47,406 bases of DNA from Clostridia bacterium. Lineage in GTDB: Bacteria > Bacillota > DTU025. The stretch covers positions 1 through 47,406 of the forward strand of contig JAYFQW010000035.1 in NCBI GenBank assembly GCA_034926675.1, given 5' to 3'. The translations under genes were made by a program, and so were the position numbers. The notes below the pieces were generated by a model. It did not search any database. It saw only the letters and a list, made by a program, of their open reading frames with translations, and had not been told where the DNA came from. How positions within the stretch are numbered: position 1 is the stretch's first letter; each line of letters starts with the position of its first letter. This document shows, piece after piece, positions 34,964-42,730 of this stretch.

Positions 34964-36217
34964 CTATTTCACAACCTCAGCCGTGATGAAGACGAGAAGC
35001 TCATTCTCCACCTGCTGCTTCTCAGCCCTCTTGAACAGGAGACGGATCAGAGGGATATCCCCGAGCACGGGCGTCTTGGTCTCTCGGTCCAAAAGGTCCT
35101 TGCCGGAAAGCCCAGCTATGAGCAGGGTTTGTCCGGGAGTGATCCGCACAACCGAGCTGAACTCCGCCGCCCGCACCACAGGGCCGAATGTGGACTTGTC
35201 GGTGAAGTAACTCACCTTCTGGGATAGCTCCAGCTCTATCTGCTGGCCCCTGACCCGGGGCGTCACCTTCAGCTCAGTTCCGGCCTCGATCTTCTCCACG
35301 CGCGGCGTTGTGGTTGTTTCCGAACCGATCACTAGGTTGTACCTGTCGCCCACGAAGAGCGAGCCCGTCTTCCCATCGGAGATGATGATCACAGGATCGG
35401 CGTTCACACGCGCCCTGTCATCGCGCTCAAGCGCCCGGATCTTTGCAGCGATCCTTCCGAACACATCAGTGTCGAGGCCGATCGATCCCGATGCCAGGCT
35501 CAGCAGGGCGGTCCAGTCCGGTTTCACGGCCTGCCCATGCTCGAGCTCCCACTGGAAGCTATCGATGCCCCACTCCCGAACGACCTCACTCCTGACCTCG
35601 GTGACCAGCGCCTTGACCCTGATCTGAGGGCGGTCAGCGTCGATCTTGTCGAACAACGCCACAAGCCTGTTGATGGTCTCTCTCGGCGCTGATATCACTG
35701 CGATATCGCGTTCGGAGTCGAATTTCACGAATGGCTCATAAGCAGTGGGTGTAAGGAACCTGGCAGTAGAGGCGCTTATGCTCTTGAAGACGTACACCTC
35801 CGCCTCAGCGAGGTCCCCGAAGACTCTGTTTCTCGGATCGGCAAGGCCGACAATGTAGAAGTCATCCACGCGCCGGAATGCGTAGCCTCCTCCAGCGAGC
35901 ACCAAGCGAAGTGCACGCTCAACCGGAACATCGATGAGATCGAGGCTTACAGTGCCGGTGACGCTCGGATCCACTGCAATGTTCACGTCAGCCTGCAGCG
36001 CCAGCTCGGCTATGGCCTCGCGGATGTCGGTGTCGAAAAACGTGGCAGTGATGCTTGCATCCGCATGCTCCCCCGAGCCTTCGGCCACCCCGGATTCCGG
36101 CGAGCCAAGGGGCGCGGATGTAGGTGCAGCGCAAGCAATGCCCGTTGGCGACATTGACGAAGACCCAAGTAGAACTGCCACGAGAATGATGAATGCGGCT
36201 ACGTTGCCACTGCGCAA
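34964..36217 (-). CDS. secretin-family outer membrane channel protein
   Basis: 417 residues. Signal peptide, then an N-domain (ITATFFDTDIREAIAELALQ through VDPSVTGTVSLDLIDVPVERAL, a secretin/TonB short N-terminal fold), a ring domain (FVKFDSERDIAVISAPRETINRLVALFDKIDADRPQI), and the secretin core: VRVNADPVIIISDGKTGSLFVGDRYNL..., KVTPRV, IELELSQKVSYF, the pore signature TPGQTLLIAGLSGKD, and the end VPLLGDIPLIRLLFKRAE-like. Secretins form large multimeric pores in outer membranes for type II/III secretion or type IV pili. No GspE, GspF or PilQ-type neighbours are here; instead the neighbours are Ig-like and pilin-like proteins. Start TTG 36217 (AGGGG nine bases before) is preferred to 36226. Confidence 0.88.
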   Translation of the reverse strand: MRSGNVAAFIILVAVLLGSSSMSPTGIACAAPTSAPLGSPESGVAEGSGEHADASITATFFDTDIREAIAELALQADVNIAVDPSVTGTVSLDLIDVPVERALRLVLAGGGYAFRRVDDFYIVGLADPRNRVFGDLAEAEVYVFKSISASTARFLTPTAYEPFVKFDSERDIAVISAPRETINRLVALFDKIDADRPQIRVKALVTEVRSEVVREWGIDSFQWELEHGQAVKPDWTALLSLASGSIGLDTDVFGRIAAKIRALERDDRARVNADPVIIISDGKTGSLFVGDRYNLVIGSETTTTPRVEKIEAGTELKVTPRVRGQQIELELSQKVSYFTDKSTFGPVVRAAEFSSVVRITPGQTLLIAGLSGKDLLDRETKTPVLGDIPLIRLLFKRAEKQQVENELLVFITAEVVK

Positions 36218-36249
36218 GACGATCAACCCCTATCCCAGAAACCGTTTGC

Positions 36250-37785
36250 TCACTTAATCACTATTTCGAACGAGCTTGCGCCGATCTGCGCCTCATCCTC
36301 GTACACCCTGATCTCTGCCGTGTACTTGCCCGGCGCCACCCCCGACAAGAGCCCCGAGAGGGTGAGAAAACGGCCGGGCAGAACCGTTGGGCGATCCGCT
36401 CCCTCAACAGTAAGTCTGCTGGTTAAGGTCGCATTTCCGTTTGCTGGCCTCAGAACCAGAGTGGCCTTTGGCGACAACCTGACGTCTCCCGAGTTCCGGA
36501 TCACCATCGACACCAGCGCCTCTGCACCAGTGCGGTCTGCATTCAGACTGGCGACCTCCACAGCCCGAGCAGCCTTCCCGGGCACGATGGCTGCGAGGTC
36601 CACTGTCGTCTCCTCGAGGAGCCGTCCATCCGGTGAGATCGACTTGACCCTGAGAAGACCATAGTAGCCGCCTGGCGCAACATCCTTGGGAAGCCTTGCC
36701 GTAAGCACTACGGTGGCAGCCCGCCCAGCCAATAGCTGGAAGGAGGCGCCGTTCCTGACCTCCACATCGGCTGCACTGAATATCGATCTGGGGTAGTCGG
36801 TTTCGATCTCAGCAGGCTCCAAGATCACCTTGATGGGGCTGGAAGCTCGGTTCTCCACCTTGATGCCTTTGCTTGTCACAGCGCCTGCCCTGGCCTCGAA
36901 CTCGATCTCGGTTGGAGTCACCTTCGTCGACAACACTGAGGATTTTGGGTAGACAAAATCGCCGGGCTTCACCTGAACGCTCTTGACCTCAGTAATCTGC
37001 AATCCCGACGCGTACCGGAAGAATAGCCTGAGCTCGTAATCCCCTGGAGGCAGTGGCTCTTTGGGCATGCCGTAGTAGAGAACCTCAGCGTACGGATACA
37101 GACGCGGCTCTGAGATGTTCGAGGTCCACGATCCCTCAGGCTTGACCTCTACGCGCTCGACAAGCCTCTTCTTCGAGTCGCGAATCGTTGCCTCAGCAGA
37201 GGTGAGGTAGTCCATTGGAGATGCATTCCTGATCAATGCCCTCACCACTGGCTCTCCCTGCTCGCCCCTGGCAAGCTCCAACTTGCTGACCTGAGCTGAA
37301 GGCTTCTGGCCAGGTCGATCCACGCGGATATTCAGGCGCACCGCGTACCTAACTCGCAAGCTCACGCCCGTGTCCTTCTTCGCAAACTCCGGCTCCACCA
37401 TGATCACCACGATGTTTGAGCCGGCGGCGTCGTAGGGAATCCTCACGCTGCCTGCGACCCGAGTCTCCTGCCCTGGAGTGGATACGGCGGACTTGGGCAA
37501 GCTCACCCATGCCGAAGGCGGATACGTCTTGGAATCAGCCTGCTCATACCCGAGATTGCCGTTCTGCATCTGAACAGGGCGATACAGTGTGAACTCGACT
37601 CTCTCCTGCTTGTCTCCTGGCGTGAGGAACAGCTCGAACTCGGCAGTGTCGCCTGGGTTCACCGCTAGATCCAATACCAGAGGTCTGATGCCTGCGGCTG
37701 TGGAATGGCCTTCCGCAAGAACAAGCACGATCACGACAGCGAACGCCACCGTCAGAAAGCGTGCAAACCTGCAACTGATCCGCAA
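36250..37785 (-). CDS. secreted multi-Ig-domain protein, chaperone-like (PapD/DUF916-type N-domain)
   Basis: 511 residues with a signal peptide (about 8-30) and four Ig-like beta domains (about 35-150, 160-275, 285-400, 410-511). The first reads IRPLVLDLAVNPGDTAEFEL, then SAWVSLPKSAVSTPGQETR and VRIPYDAAGSNIVVIMVEPE: the order of strands and the basic/alternating pattern recall fimbrial chaperone and DUF916 domains. No LPxTG or membrane anchor at the end (SSFEIVIK). It lies directly upstream of the secretin (32-base gap). I infer a periplasmic chaperone or scaffold for the pilin-like proteins. TTG 37785 behind AAGGTGG. Confidence 0.6.
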   Translation of the reverse strand: MRISCRFARFLTVAFAVVIVLVLAEGHSTAAGIRPLVLDLAVNPGDTAEFELFLTPGDKQERVEFTLYRPVQMQNGNLGYEQADSKTYPPSAWVSLPKSAVSTPGQETRVAGSVRIPYDAAGSNIVVIMVEPEFAKKDTGVSLRVRYAVRLNIRVDRPGQKPSAQVSKLELARGEQGEPVVRALIRNASPMDYLTSAEATIRDSKKRLVERVEVKPEGSWTSNISEPRLYPYAEVLYYGMPKEPLPPGDYELRLFFRYASGLQITEVKSVQVKPGDFVYPKSSVLSTKVTPTEIEFEARAGAVTSKGIKVENRASSPIKVILEPAEIETDYPRSIFSAADVEVRNGASFQLLAGRAATVVLTARLPKDVAPGGYYGLLRVKSISPDGRLLEETTVDLAAIVPGKAARAVEVASLNADRTGAEALVSMVIRNSGDVRLSPKATLVLRPANGNATLTSRLTVEGADRPTVLPGRFLTLSGLLSGVAPGKYTAEIRVYEDEAQIGASSFEIVIK

Positions 37786-37895
37786 CGTGCATACCACCTT
37801 GCATAGGAATGTCCTGAGCGCACACTCGCGCGAAGGGCAGACCAGTGGAGGCAGATCCGCCCCACTCTCGCCTGCCCGCAGAAAACTGGGGAACC

Positions 37896-38417
37896 CTAGT
37901 TTGCCGCGACAGTTAGGATGAGGTTGCCGGTGTAGGCCTGGGAGAGCAGTTCATACCAGTCTGTCCAGGTCGCGCCGCTCTTCTTCGCAATAGAGAACGC
38001 GCCCGATGTGGTCCCATAGGTGGCCTTGGTGTAAACAAGCCCAGTGAGCTCCACACCTGTGCTCTCGTTCACGGGGACGCTCTTGGCGACAGATGATCCA
38101 TAAGTGAACACATACTCGACCAGAGGATTCAGCACAGTGGTGGAAAGGTTTGAGGTAGCCGTCACCTTCACTGGGGTGTTCGTCTTGAGGCTAAACGACG
38201 AGGAGTTCGCGCCCACCGCAAAATCACCAAGGCCGTCGGGGGTGATTGTGGCATCGAGGGACGCGCTTGTGAACGATATCTGGGCCGCCTTGGCCACATT
38301 GATGTTAACCGGAAGGGTTTGGCTCACCGGAGGCGCTCCATTGGGGGCCGCAAATGCGGAAGTCGATATCAGAGCCAGGGCCACAATCGCTAGGATAGTC
38401 ATCACTGTTCTCTTCAT
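37896..38417 (-). CDS. secreted pilin-like beta protein (major-subunit candidate)
   Basis: 173 residues: signal peptide MKRTVMTILAIVALALISTS ending SAFA, then a Thr/Ser/Ala-rich all-beta protein (SQTLPVNINVAKAAQISFTS; SFSLKTNTPVKVTATSNL) that closes AYTGNLILTVAAN. No cysteine in the mature part. Composition and closing strand fit a DUF4402/spore-coat-U-like subunit that would be completed by a donated strand. Start ATG 38417; AAGGAG is present about 12 bases away. Located between another secreted protein and the chaperone-like gene, where a major pilin would be expected. Confidence 0.65.
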   Translation of the reverse strand: MKRTVMTILAIVALALISTSAFAAPNGAPPVSQTLPVNINVAKAAQISFTSASLDATITPDGLGDFAVGANSSSFSLKTNTPVKVTATSNLSTTVLNPLVEYVFTYGSSVAKSVPVNESTGVELTGLVYTKATYGTTSGAFSIAKKSGATWTDWYELLSQAYTGNLILTVAAN

Positions 38418-38490
38418 TGTGGATCGATCTCCTTTTCATCTGAGTTCTACGTAGCAATATGCCTATCGCCGCACGGCGGCGAGATGACAT

Positions 38491-39375
38491 CTACTGCGGT
38501 TCCAGGGTGAACACCAGCTCTCCCCGATACTCCCCCGCCATCACTGAGTAATCAGTCTCAATAGAGAACTCCAGCTTTGCGAAAGGCGCCATGTATTGGG
38601 CTCCAGAGAAGAGCAGCGTGGGCAGTTCCCCCATCTGGAACCACTGGCTCGGTGTTCCGGTGTTCCATGGTATGGTGTGCCTCACTCGCATCGCTTCCGG
38701 CCCGATCACCGCCTCCGGGTGCTGCACGTTGGCCACTGCGCTCAGAGAGACCCTCACGGACCACTGCGCGTTCGGCGACTCCACCGTGACCATCGCTGGG
38801 CTCGTCGCCTGGTAAACGCCTGGCTGCGGAACATCGAACTCGAGCTGCGCGAGATTCACATTCACACTCCATCTGGGCCAGATCACCACAGAGAAGGGAA
38901 TCTCGGCGTGATCGACGGACCCGAGGAACACGTGGTCCACTATGAGCCTGATCGAGCCGGTGTATGTGCCAGGGGCGAGGCTCGCAACTTCGGGTGCAAC
39001 AGTGACATCGAACCATGATTCGTCATCAGCGTATTTCATGATTGTTGTGTTGAAATTGCACTTCGCGAATTGGTTGCTGTACCTGTGCCTCGCCCATATC
39101 GAGCCCACTGGAATCACGTGCCCGCCGCCGTCACTGAGGGGCGACACTTCCATGCGGACGTCTCCCACTAATATCCAGTACAATGAGGGCAAGCGAGTCA
39201 TTGATACCCGCTGCACGGGCCCATCTCCCACCGCCGAAAAAGGCCCATTCACAGCCAGTTGCACCGACGCAGGATTCGCCACAATACAGCCTGTCGCTGC
39301 CAATGCAGGCACACTCGCCATGGCGAGCAAGAGCATCAGCGGGACTGCGACTCTGGAAATTCGAGATTTACTCAA
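38491..39375 (-). CDS. secreted two-domain pilin-like protein (tip or adaptor candidate)
   Basis: 294 residues: signal peptide SRVAVPLMLLLAMASVPALA, then two beta domains (about 30-160 and 160-294). The second contains LAQLEFDVPQPGVYQATS, VESPNAQWSVRVSLSAV, and the end MAGEYRGELVFTLEPQ, which matches the closing strand of the neighbouring small proteins. Two-domain subunits at the start of pilus operons are often tip adhesins; that is only analogy. The start is uncertain: TTG 39375 has GAAGGG at 11 bases, while GTG 39411 gives a longer N-terminus but no ribosome site. Confidence 0.6.
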   Translation of the reverse strand: MSKSRISRVAVPLMLLLAMASVPALAATGCIVANPASVQLAVNGPFSAVGDGPVQRVSMTRLPSLYWILVGDVRMEVSPLSDGGGHVIPVGSIWARHRYSNQFAKCNFNTTIMKYADDESWFDVTVAPEVASLAPGTYTGSIRLIVDHVFLGSVDHAEIPFSVVIWPRWSVNVNLAQLEFDVPQPGVYQATSPAMVTVESPNAQWSVRVSLSAVANVQHPEAVIGPEAMRVRHTIPWNTGTPSQWFQMGELPTLLFSGAQYMAPFAKLEFSIETDYSVMAGEYRGELVFTLEPQ

Positions 39376-39538
39376 GTCCGCCAACACCCTTCGAGCGGAT
39401 TCGGCAGTCACATAGTTCAGTTTGTATTATCCACGGGAATGTTGCAGGAATGTTGCATTGGTTCGGCAGAAGCAGCCGGAACTGAAAGGAGAGGCGCTGA
39501 AAGCCGGGGGGAGAGCAACGGATGTACGCGTGATCCGC

Positions 39539-40879
39539 CTACCTGACAGGATCGAGAGCCCGGGTCGTCACATCAGCGATAACTCCGAGCAACTGAGGAT
39601 CAGTGGAGGCGAGGTCCCGAATTCTGCCTGCAACTATCTCTGCGCCCCGCAGATCGGTGGAGGTGAGAAGAAAGACGAGGTGGGCATCGTCAAACCTGCA
39701 CACCGCATCGCCCTTTCGGAGGGCGCCGCTGTACGCCGCCTCGATCCTATCCAGGGCTGCACCGTTTCCAACTAGATCAGGCTGGTCCGACGAGTCGCTC
39801 GATCCAACGGTAACGAAAACAACAGAGGACTCCTCGCCCGTCCTTGCCACTCGCCTTCTCTCCAGGGCCAGCAGTTGGTGGAAGACCTCCACATCGCACT
39901 TGAGTGCACCGGGCGCATCACCAACTGAGATGAGCATCTCCTCAAGCTCTGTACGCTTGCAGGTCCGCGCGGACTGGTCCATTGCCTTTCGGTCTGGCTC
40001 AGCCCGGTCTGAACCTGTACGCTTGCAGGTCCGCGCGGGCTGGTGCTCACGGAGATCCTGGTAGAGCTGCTTGTACTCCTCCGATGGACTGATCCCAAGC
40101 TCCCGGTAAAGAAGGCCGGTGCTGTACGAATAGTGGTCCGCAGCGCCAGTCCAGTCGCCTAGACCCATGAGCGCCCGAGCATAGAGAATGTGAAGCTCCT
40201 CTGCGAAGCTATCCTCAGCTAAAGCGTGCTGCAGGACAGCCCTTGCCCTTGTGCAGTCGGATGCGCCCATGAGAATCCTCGCGGCCTCCTTGGACGACTC
40301 CATGAACAGCCTGCGGTAATGCTCCCGTGGAACCACGGTCCAGTCAGAATATGGGTCCTCAGCAAGGAAATAGCCCCTGTACAACTCGAGAGCATCGCAG
40401 AACAGGTTGCCCGCCGCAGCCTCGTCCGACGCTCTGAGCTTGAGTGCATGAGCGCAGGTGCGTTCAAACTCCTCGACGTCGATCCACACCTTCGCGGACG
40501 GGTTGAATGCACACACATCCCTGGCGCACGTCAGATAGCTGGACCTAGAGTAGGACCTACTGCCAGGCTCCAGCATGCTCTTGAGCCTGGAGAGCGTCGT
40601 GCGCAGCTGGGATGTGTTGTCGTCGCTGTCGCTCTTGGGCCAGAACACCCGGATTATCTCAGAGGTTGGCGCCGCAGTCCCGCGCCGCGACACGAGATAC
40701 TTGAAAAGCGCCCATGCCTTCTGCGTTGAACCCACACCAATTGGGCTCGTGTCGCCTGGCCGCACTACCCTGAATACGCCGAGACAGTAGACGCGAAGCG
40801 CGTCCACGCCATCAACCTGGGGCGCAGCACAGTCCCCCCGAGAATGCGCGGAGTGGTCAGCCGCATCTGTCCATGTCAC
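39539..40879 (-). CDS. BTAD/SARP-type transcriptional regulator with degenerate GGDEF domain
   Basis: 446 residues, not secreted. The N-terminal OmpR-like winged helix (LRVYCLGVFRVVRPGD, STQKAWALFKYLVSRRG, LRTTLSRLKSMLE) is followed by a bacterial transcriptional activation domain of TPR-like helices (about 135-280), the SARP/BTAD architecture. The C-terminus (about 330-446) reads LLALERRRVARTGEESSVVFV, LRKGDAVCRFDDAHLVFLLT and follows the GGDEF plan, but GGDEF itself is FDDAH, so no cyclase activity is expected. A linker holds a repeated ARTCKRT. GTG 40879 with GGAGG nine bases upstream. Likely regulator of the adjacent secretin locus, possibly sensing c-di-GMP or GTP. Confidence 0.8.
   Translation of the reverse strand: MTWTDAADHSAHSRGDCAAPQVDGVDALRVYCLGVFRVVRPGDTSPIGVGSTQKAWALFKYLVSRRGTAAPTSEIIRVFWPKSDSDDNTSQLRTTLSRLKSMLEPGSRSYSRSSYLTCARDVCAFNPSAKVWIDVEEFERTCAHALKLRASDEAAAGNLFCDALELYRGYFLAEDPYSDWTVVPREHYRRLFMESSKEAARILMGASDCTRARAVLQHALAEDSFAEELHILYARALMGLGDWTGAADHYSYSTGLLYRELGISPSEEYKQLYQDLREHQPARTCKRTGSDRAEPDRKAMDQSARTCKRTELEEMLISVGDAPGALKCDVEVFHQLLALERRRVARTGEESSVVFVTVGSSDSSDQPDLVGNGAALDRIEAAYSGALRKGDAVCRFDDAHLVFLLTSTDLRGAEIVAGRIRDLASTDPQLLGVIADVTTRALDPVR
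39950..40038. repeat. in-frame tandem duplication inside the BTAD regulator gene
   Basis: A 23-base stretch at 39950-39972 recurs without change at 40016-40038, 66 bases (22 codons) apart. It encodes the peptide ARTCKRT twice in the linker between BTAD and the GGDEF-like domain. The intervening sequence is not repeated as clearly, so only part of the duplication remains recognisable. Confidence 0.8.
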
Positions 40880-41129
40880 CCGCCATCGCCTCCACACGCC
40901 CCAGCCAGGACCAAGTGATAGATGACACCATGATCATATATACGCCCCGCAACACTGATTGCCCTGCTGAGAATCGGCGGAGCACAAGGAGACTCCAGAC
41001 AGCCGCGAAGCCGGTAGAAACGATAGGCGCGGAGCATCCAAGCCAGCCTTCACCGACCAAGATGCCCCGCCCAGCGGTCGTGCATTCGCAACCGCAGCCA
41101 GCTCCGGCCCGTATTCGCCTGTTCGAGAC

Positions 41130-41609
41130 TCACTGAACTGACCAGAGCCCCACGCTGTACTGAAGCGGGTATGTCCCACTGTCCGCTGAGGAGGCTGGAA
41201 TCGAGAGATCGAAGGTCACCTCGTAGGCTCCTGCGCCAGCCCCTACAGCTGACCCCGTGACCACTGCATGCTGCTGGATCGTGCTTCCGCGGCCCACGCC
41301 CATAGTGGTTACCGTGACTGAACTCACCACCGGGACGACCCCAGGCGCCATCGGCTCCACATCCACAACAGCCTGCCACGGGACATTGGAGAATACCCCT
41401 AGACGGACTGCGCTCCTCACCATCATTGCCTTGCCGGTGTAATCCACCTGACTTACCTCGGAGATGCGATCGACCCTTTGCATTGCAGGAACCACAATCT
41501 CCACCTTCAGATCCGCGCGCGCCTGCGCCGCAGCGGCGGCGCCTCCGTACGCCTGAACAAGCAGCAAGAGCACGATCGTGAGCGCAGCGATGGCTCTCCG
41601 TGCCATCAT
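41130..41609 (-). CDS. secreted pilin-like beta protein under riboswitch control
   Basis: 159 residues: signal peptide (RRAIAALTIVLLLLVQAYGG), mature part with RADLKVEIVVPAMQRVDRIS, VFSNVPWQAVVDVEP, VTGSAVGAGAGAYEVTFDLS and the end DSGTYPLQYSVGLWSVQ. The mid-strand NVPWQAVV and the last strand GTYPLQYSV are shared with the secreted genes at 32950, 37896 and 38491. The start is ATG 41609, eight bases after AAGGAGGG; this ribosome site lies at the 3' edge of the c-di-GMP riboswitch. I read it as a surface subunit whose translation responds to c-di-GMP. Confidence 0.65.
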   Translation of the reverse strand: MMARRAIAALTIVLLLLVQAYGGAAAAAQARADLKVEIVVPAMQRVDRISEVSQVDYTGKAMMVRSAVRLGVFSNVPWQAVVDVEPMAPGVVPVVSSVTVTTMGVGRGSTIQQHAVVTGSAVGAGAGAYEVTFDLSIPASSADSGTYPLQYSVGLWSVQ

Positions 41610-41612
41610 GAC

Positions 41613-41708
41613 ACCCTCCTTCGGCTGCCCGGCTGCCATAGCGCATCAAGTGCGCCTTAGGCCCGTGGCTTTGCGTCCCCGTCTTTAGGCGGGTTTGCCT
41701 TTGTCGTG
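41613..41708 (-). ncRNA. c-di-GMP-I (GEMM) riboswitch
   Basis: The minus strand carries the aptamer core in order: GGCAAACCC (41691-41699), a short hairpin CCCG/CGGG, GGGACGCAAAGCCACGGGCC with the hallmark ACGCAAAGCC, CCTAA, a second hairpin GCGCA/TGCGC, and a closing GGCAGCCGGGCAGCC (3' limit near 41622). Each block and its order match the c-di-GMP-I class consensus. The ribosome-binding site of the next gene (41613-41621) touches its 3' end and no terminator lies between, so control of translation is likely. Family assignment is strong; ON or OFF polarity cannot be told. Confidence 0.92.
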
Positions 41709-41739
41709 AAGGCGACAAACACTCCGACGTTTGTCCCTA

Positions 41740-42400
41740 CATCCGTGTATCTCAATTGCTTGACAGTACAGGACGCGAGACAGCTCGCGCCCAGACTCCT
41801 AGATGCGTTTTCCCTAGCTCTCACTCACCTTGCTTCGTGCGCGAATACTCCGTGAGTTCCCCATCCCCCCTTTCCGGTTCCCCAGGCAGGCAAGAAGTGA
41901 AGCCACGGCTGCAATCAGCGTGGCCACAACCGCAGGAGCCGCAAACGGCCCCACAGCCGCGGTGGCCGCGAACGGCCGCAGCCTGATCGATACCTGCACG
42001 GGGGAAACCGCGAATCCCCCACACCCATCTCACAGACACACGAGCACGCTGTCCAAGGCATGGAACGCTGATGAGCTGATGTGCGATCAGCGGACGCCCG
42101 GAACACACTGCGCCCCGGCGCAAGTTCGACGGTTCTGGTCATTGAGACTATCGGCAGAGAACCCACACTGGGTTAGCCGCGCAGGCACAAATGCCTGTGG
42201 TGCAGCCCTGCCACATGCGCGAAACATGCCTTTGCGTCTTTCCCAATTCGCGGCATCTACGCACAGACGCGCTGCAAGAGGCCACATTCACAAATGGCGA
42301 GGCAATACCAGTAACCACCCGCTGTGGCGTCACGGTCACAGATTGCCGTTCATGTGGATCGCACACGTGCACCCAACCCGAGAACCCGAACGATAGCGTT
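41740..42400. other. long intergenic region, nothing recognisable
   Basis: About 660 bases between the riboswitch leader and the tRNA-Arg promoter. Open frames are short and not supported by ribosome sites. One minus-strand frame (41814-41999, 61 residues) could encode a small hydrophobic peptide (PAVVATLIAAVASLLACLG) but has no ribosome site, and I do not call it. The transcription start of the riboswitch must be in the first part. Confidence 0.5.
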
Positions 42401-42401
42401 T

Positions 42402-42430
42402 TTGACGACACCGAACGGTGATGCTATAAT
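42402..42430 (+). promoter_or_regulatory. strong promoter of tRNA-Arg(TCT)
   Basis: TTGACG (42402-42407), exactly 17 bases, TATAAT (42425-42430): near-perfect sigma-A promoter, 39 bases ahead of the tRNA. Confidence 0.9.
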
Positions 42431-42469
42431 ATTGAGGTAGGTTGTCGTCAGCACTCCTACACGCACCGC

Positions 42470-42545
42470 GCGCCTGTAGCTCAGGGGATAGAGCAACGGA
42501 CTTCTAATCCGTGGGTCGCAGGTTCGATTCCTGCCAGGCGCGCCA
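42470..42545 (+). tRNA. tRNA-Arg (anticodon TCT)
   Basis: Cloverleaf with acceptor GCGCCTG/CAGGCGC, D arm AGCTCAGGGGATAGAG, anticodon stem ACGGA/TCCGT around loop CTTCTAA (anticodon TCT, reads AGA), T arm GCAGG-TTCGATT-CCTGC, discriminator G and encoded CCA. Downstream of it begins a region of IS remnants. Confidence 0.97.
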
Positions 42546-42577
42546 TATCAAGCAGCTATATAGCAGGCATTATGATA

Positions 42578-42608
42578 AACGCGGCTGGGGTTGGTTCCCA
42601 GCCGCGTT
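42578..42608 (+). terminator. terminator downstream of tRNA-Arg(TCT)
   Basis: A perfect 12-bp stem AACGCGGCTGGG / CCCAGCCGCGTT with a seven-base loop, 33 bases after the tRNA. The T-rich tail is weak (CGCATTTG). Confidence 0.7.
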
Positions 42609-42701
42609 CGCATTTGTGTGCGAAATGAAAGGCCTGTGTGCATGCCCTATTTCCGATCCCCCGTAAACAGCATCCCTTCCATCTTGTCCACCGCGCTCTG
42701 C

Positions 42702-42730
42702 TGGGTCACGTCTTGTCAAGTGGTGTAAAT
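42702..42730 (+). repeat. IS256-like terminal inverted repeat, right copy
   Basis: Exact inverted copy of 290-318. Outer part GGGTCACGTCTTGTCAAG, inner part TGGTGTAAAT, so the element would extend to the right. No IS256 transposase follows directly; the only one in view is the damaged remnant beginning near 46794. The 29-bp match stops sharply at both ends. Confidence 0.6.

Noticed and set aside
34964-36217. Call as GspD or PilQ of a complete type II secretion or type IV pilus system
   Set aside because: No ATPase, platform protein, prepilin peptidase or pseudopilin (no G/AFxxxE-type N-terminus) occurs in the surrounding 9 kb.
41814-41999. 61-codon minus-strand frame with one hydrophobic segment
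   Set aside because: No ribosome site, GTG start in GC-rich sequence, no homology seen; not enough to call a gene.
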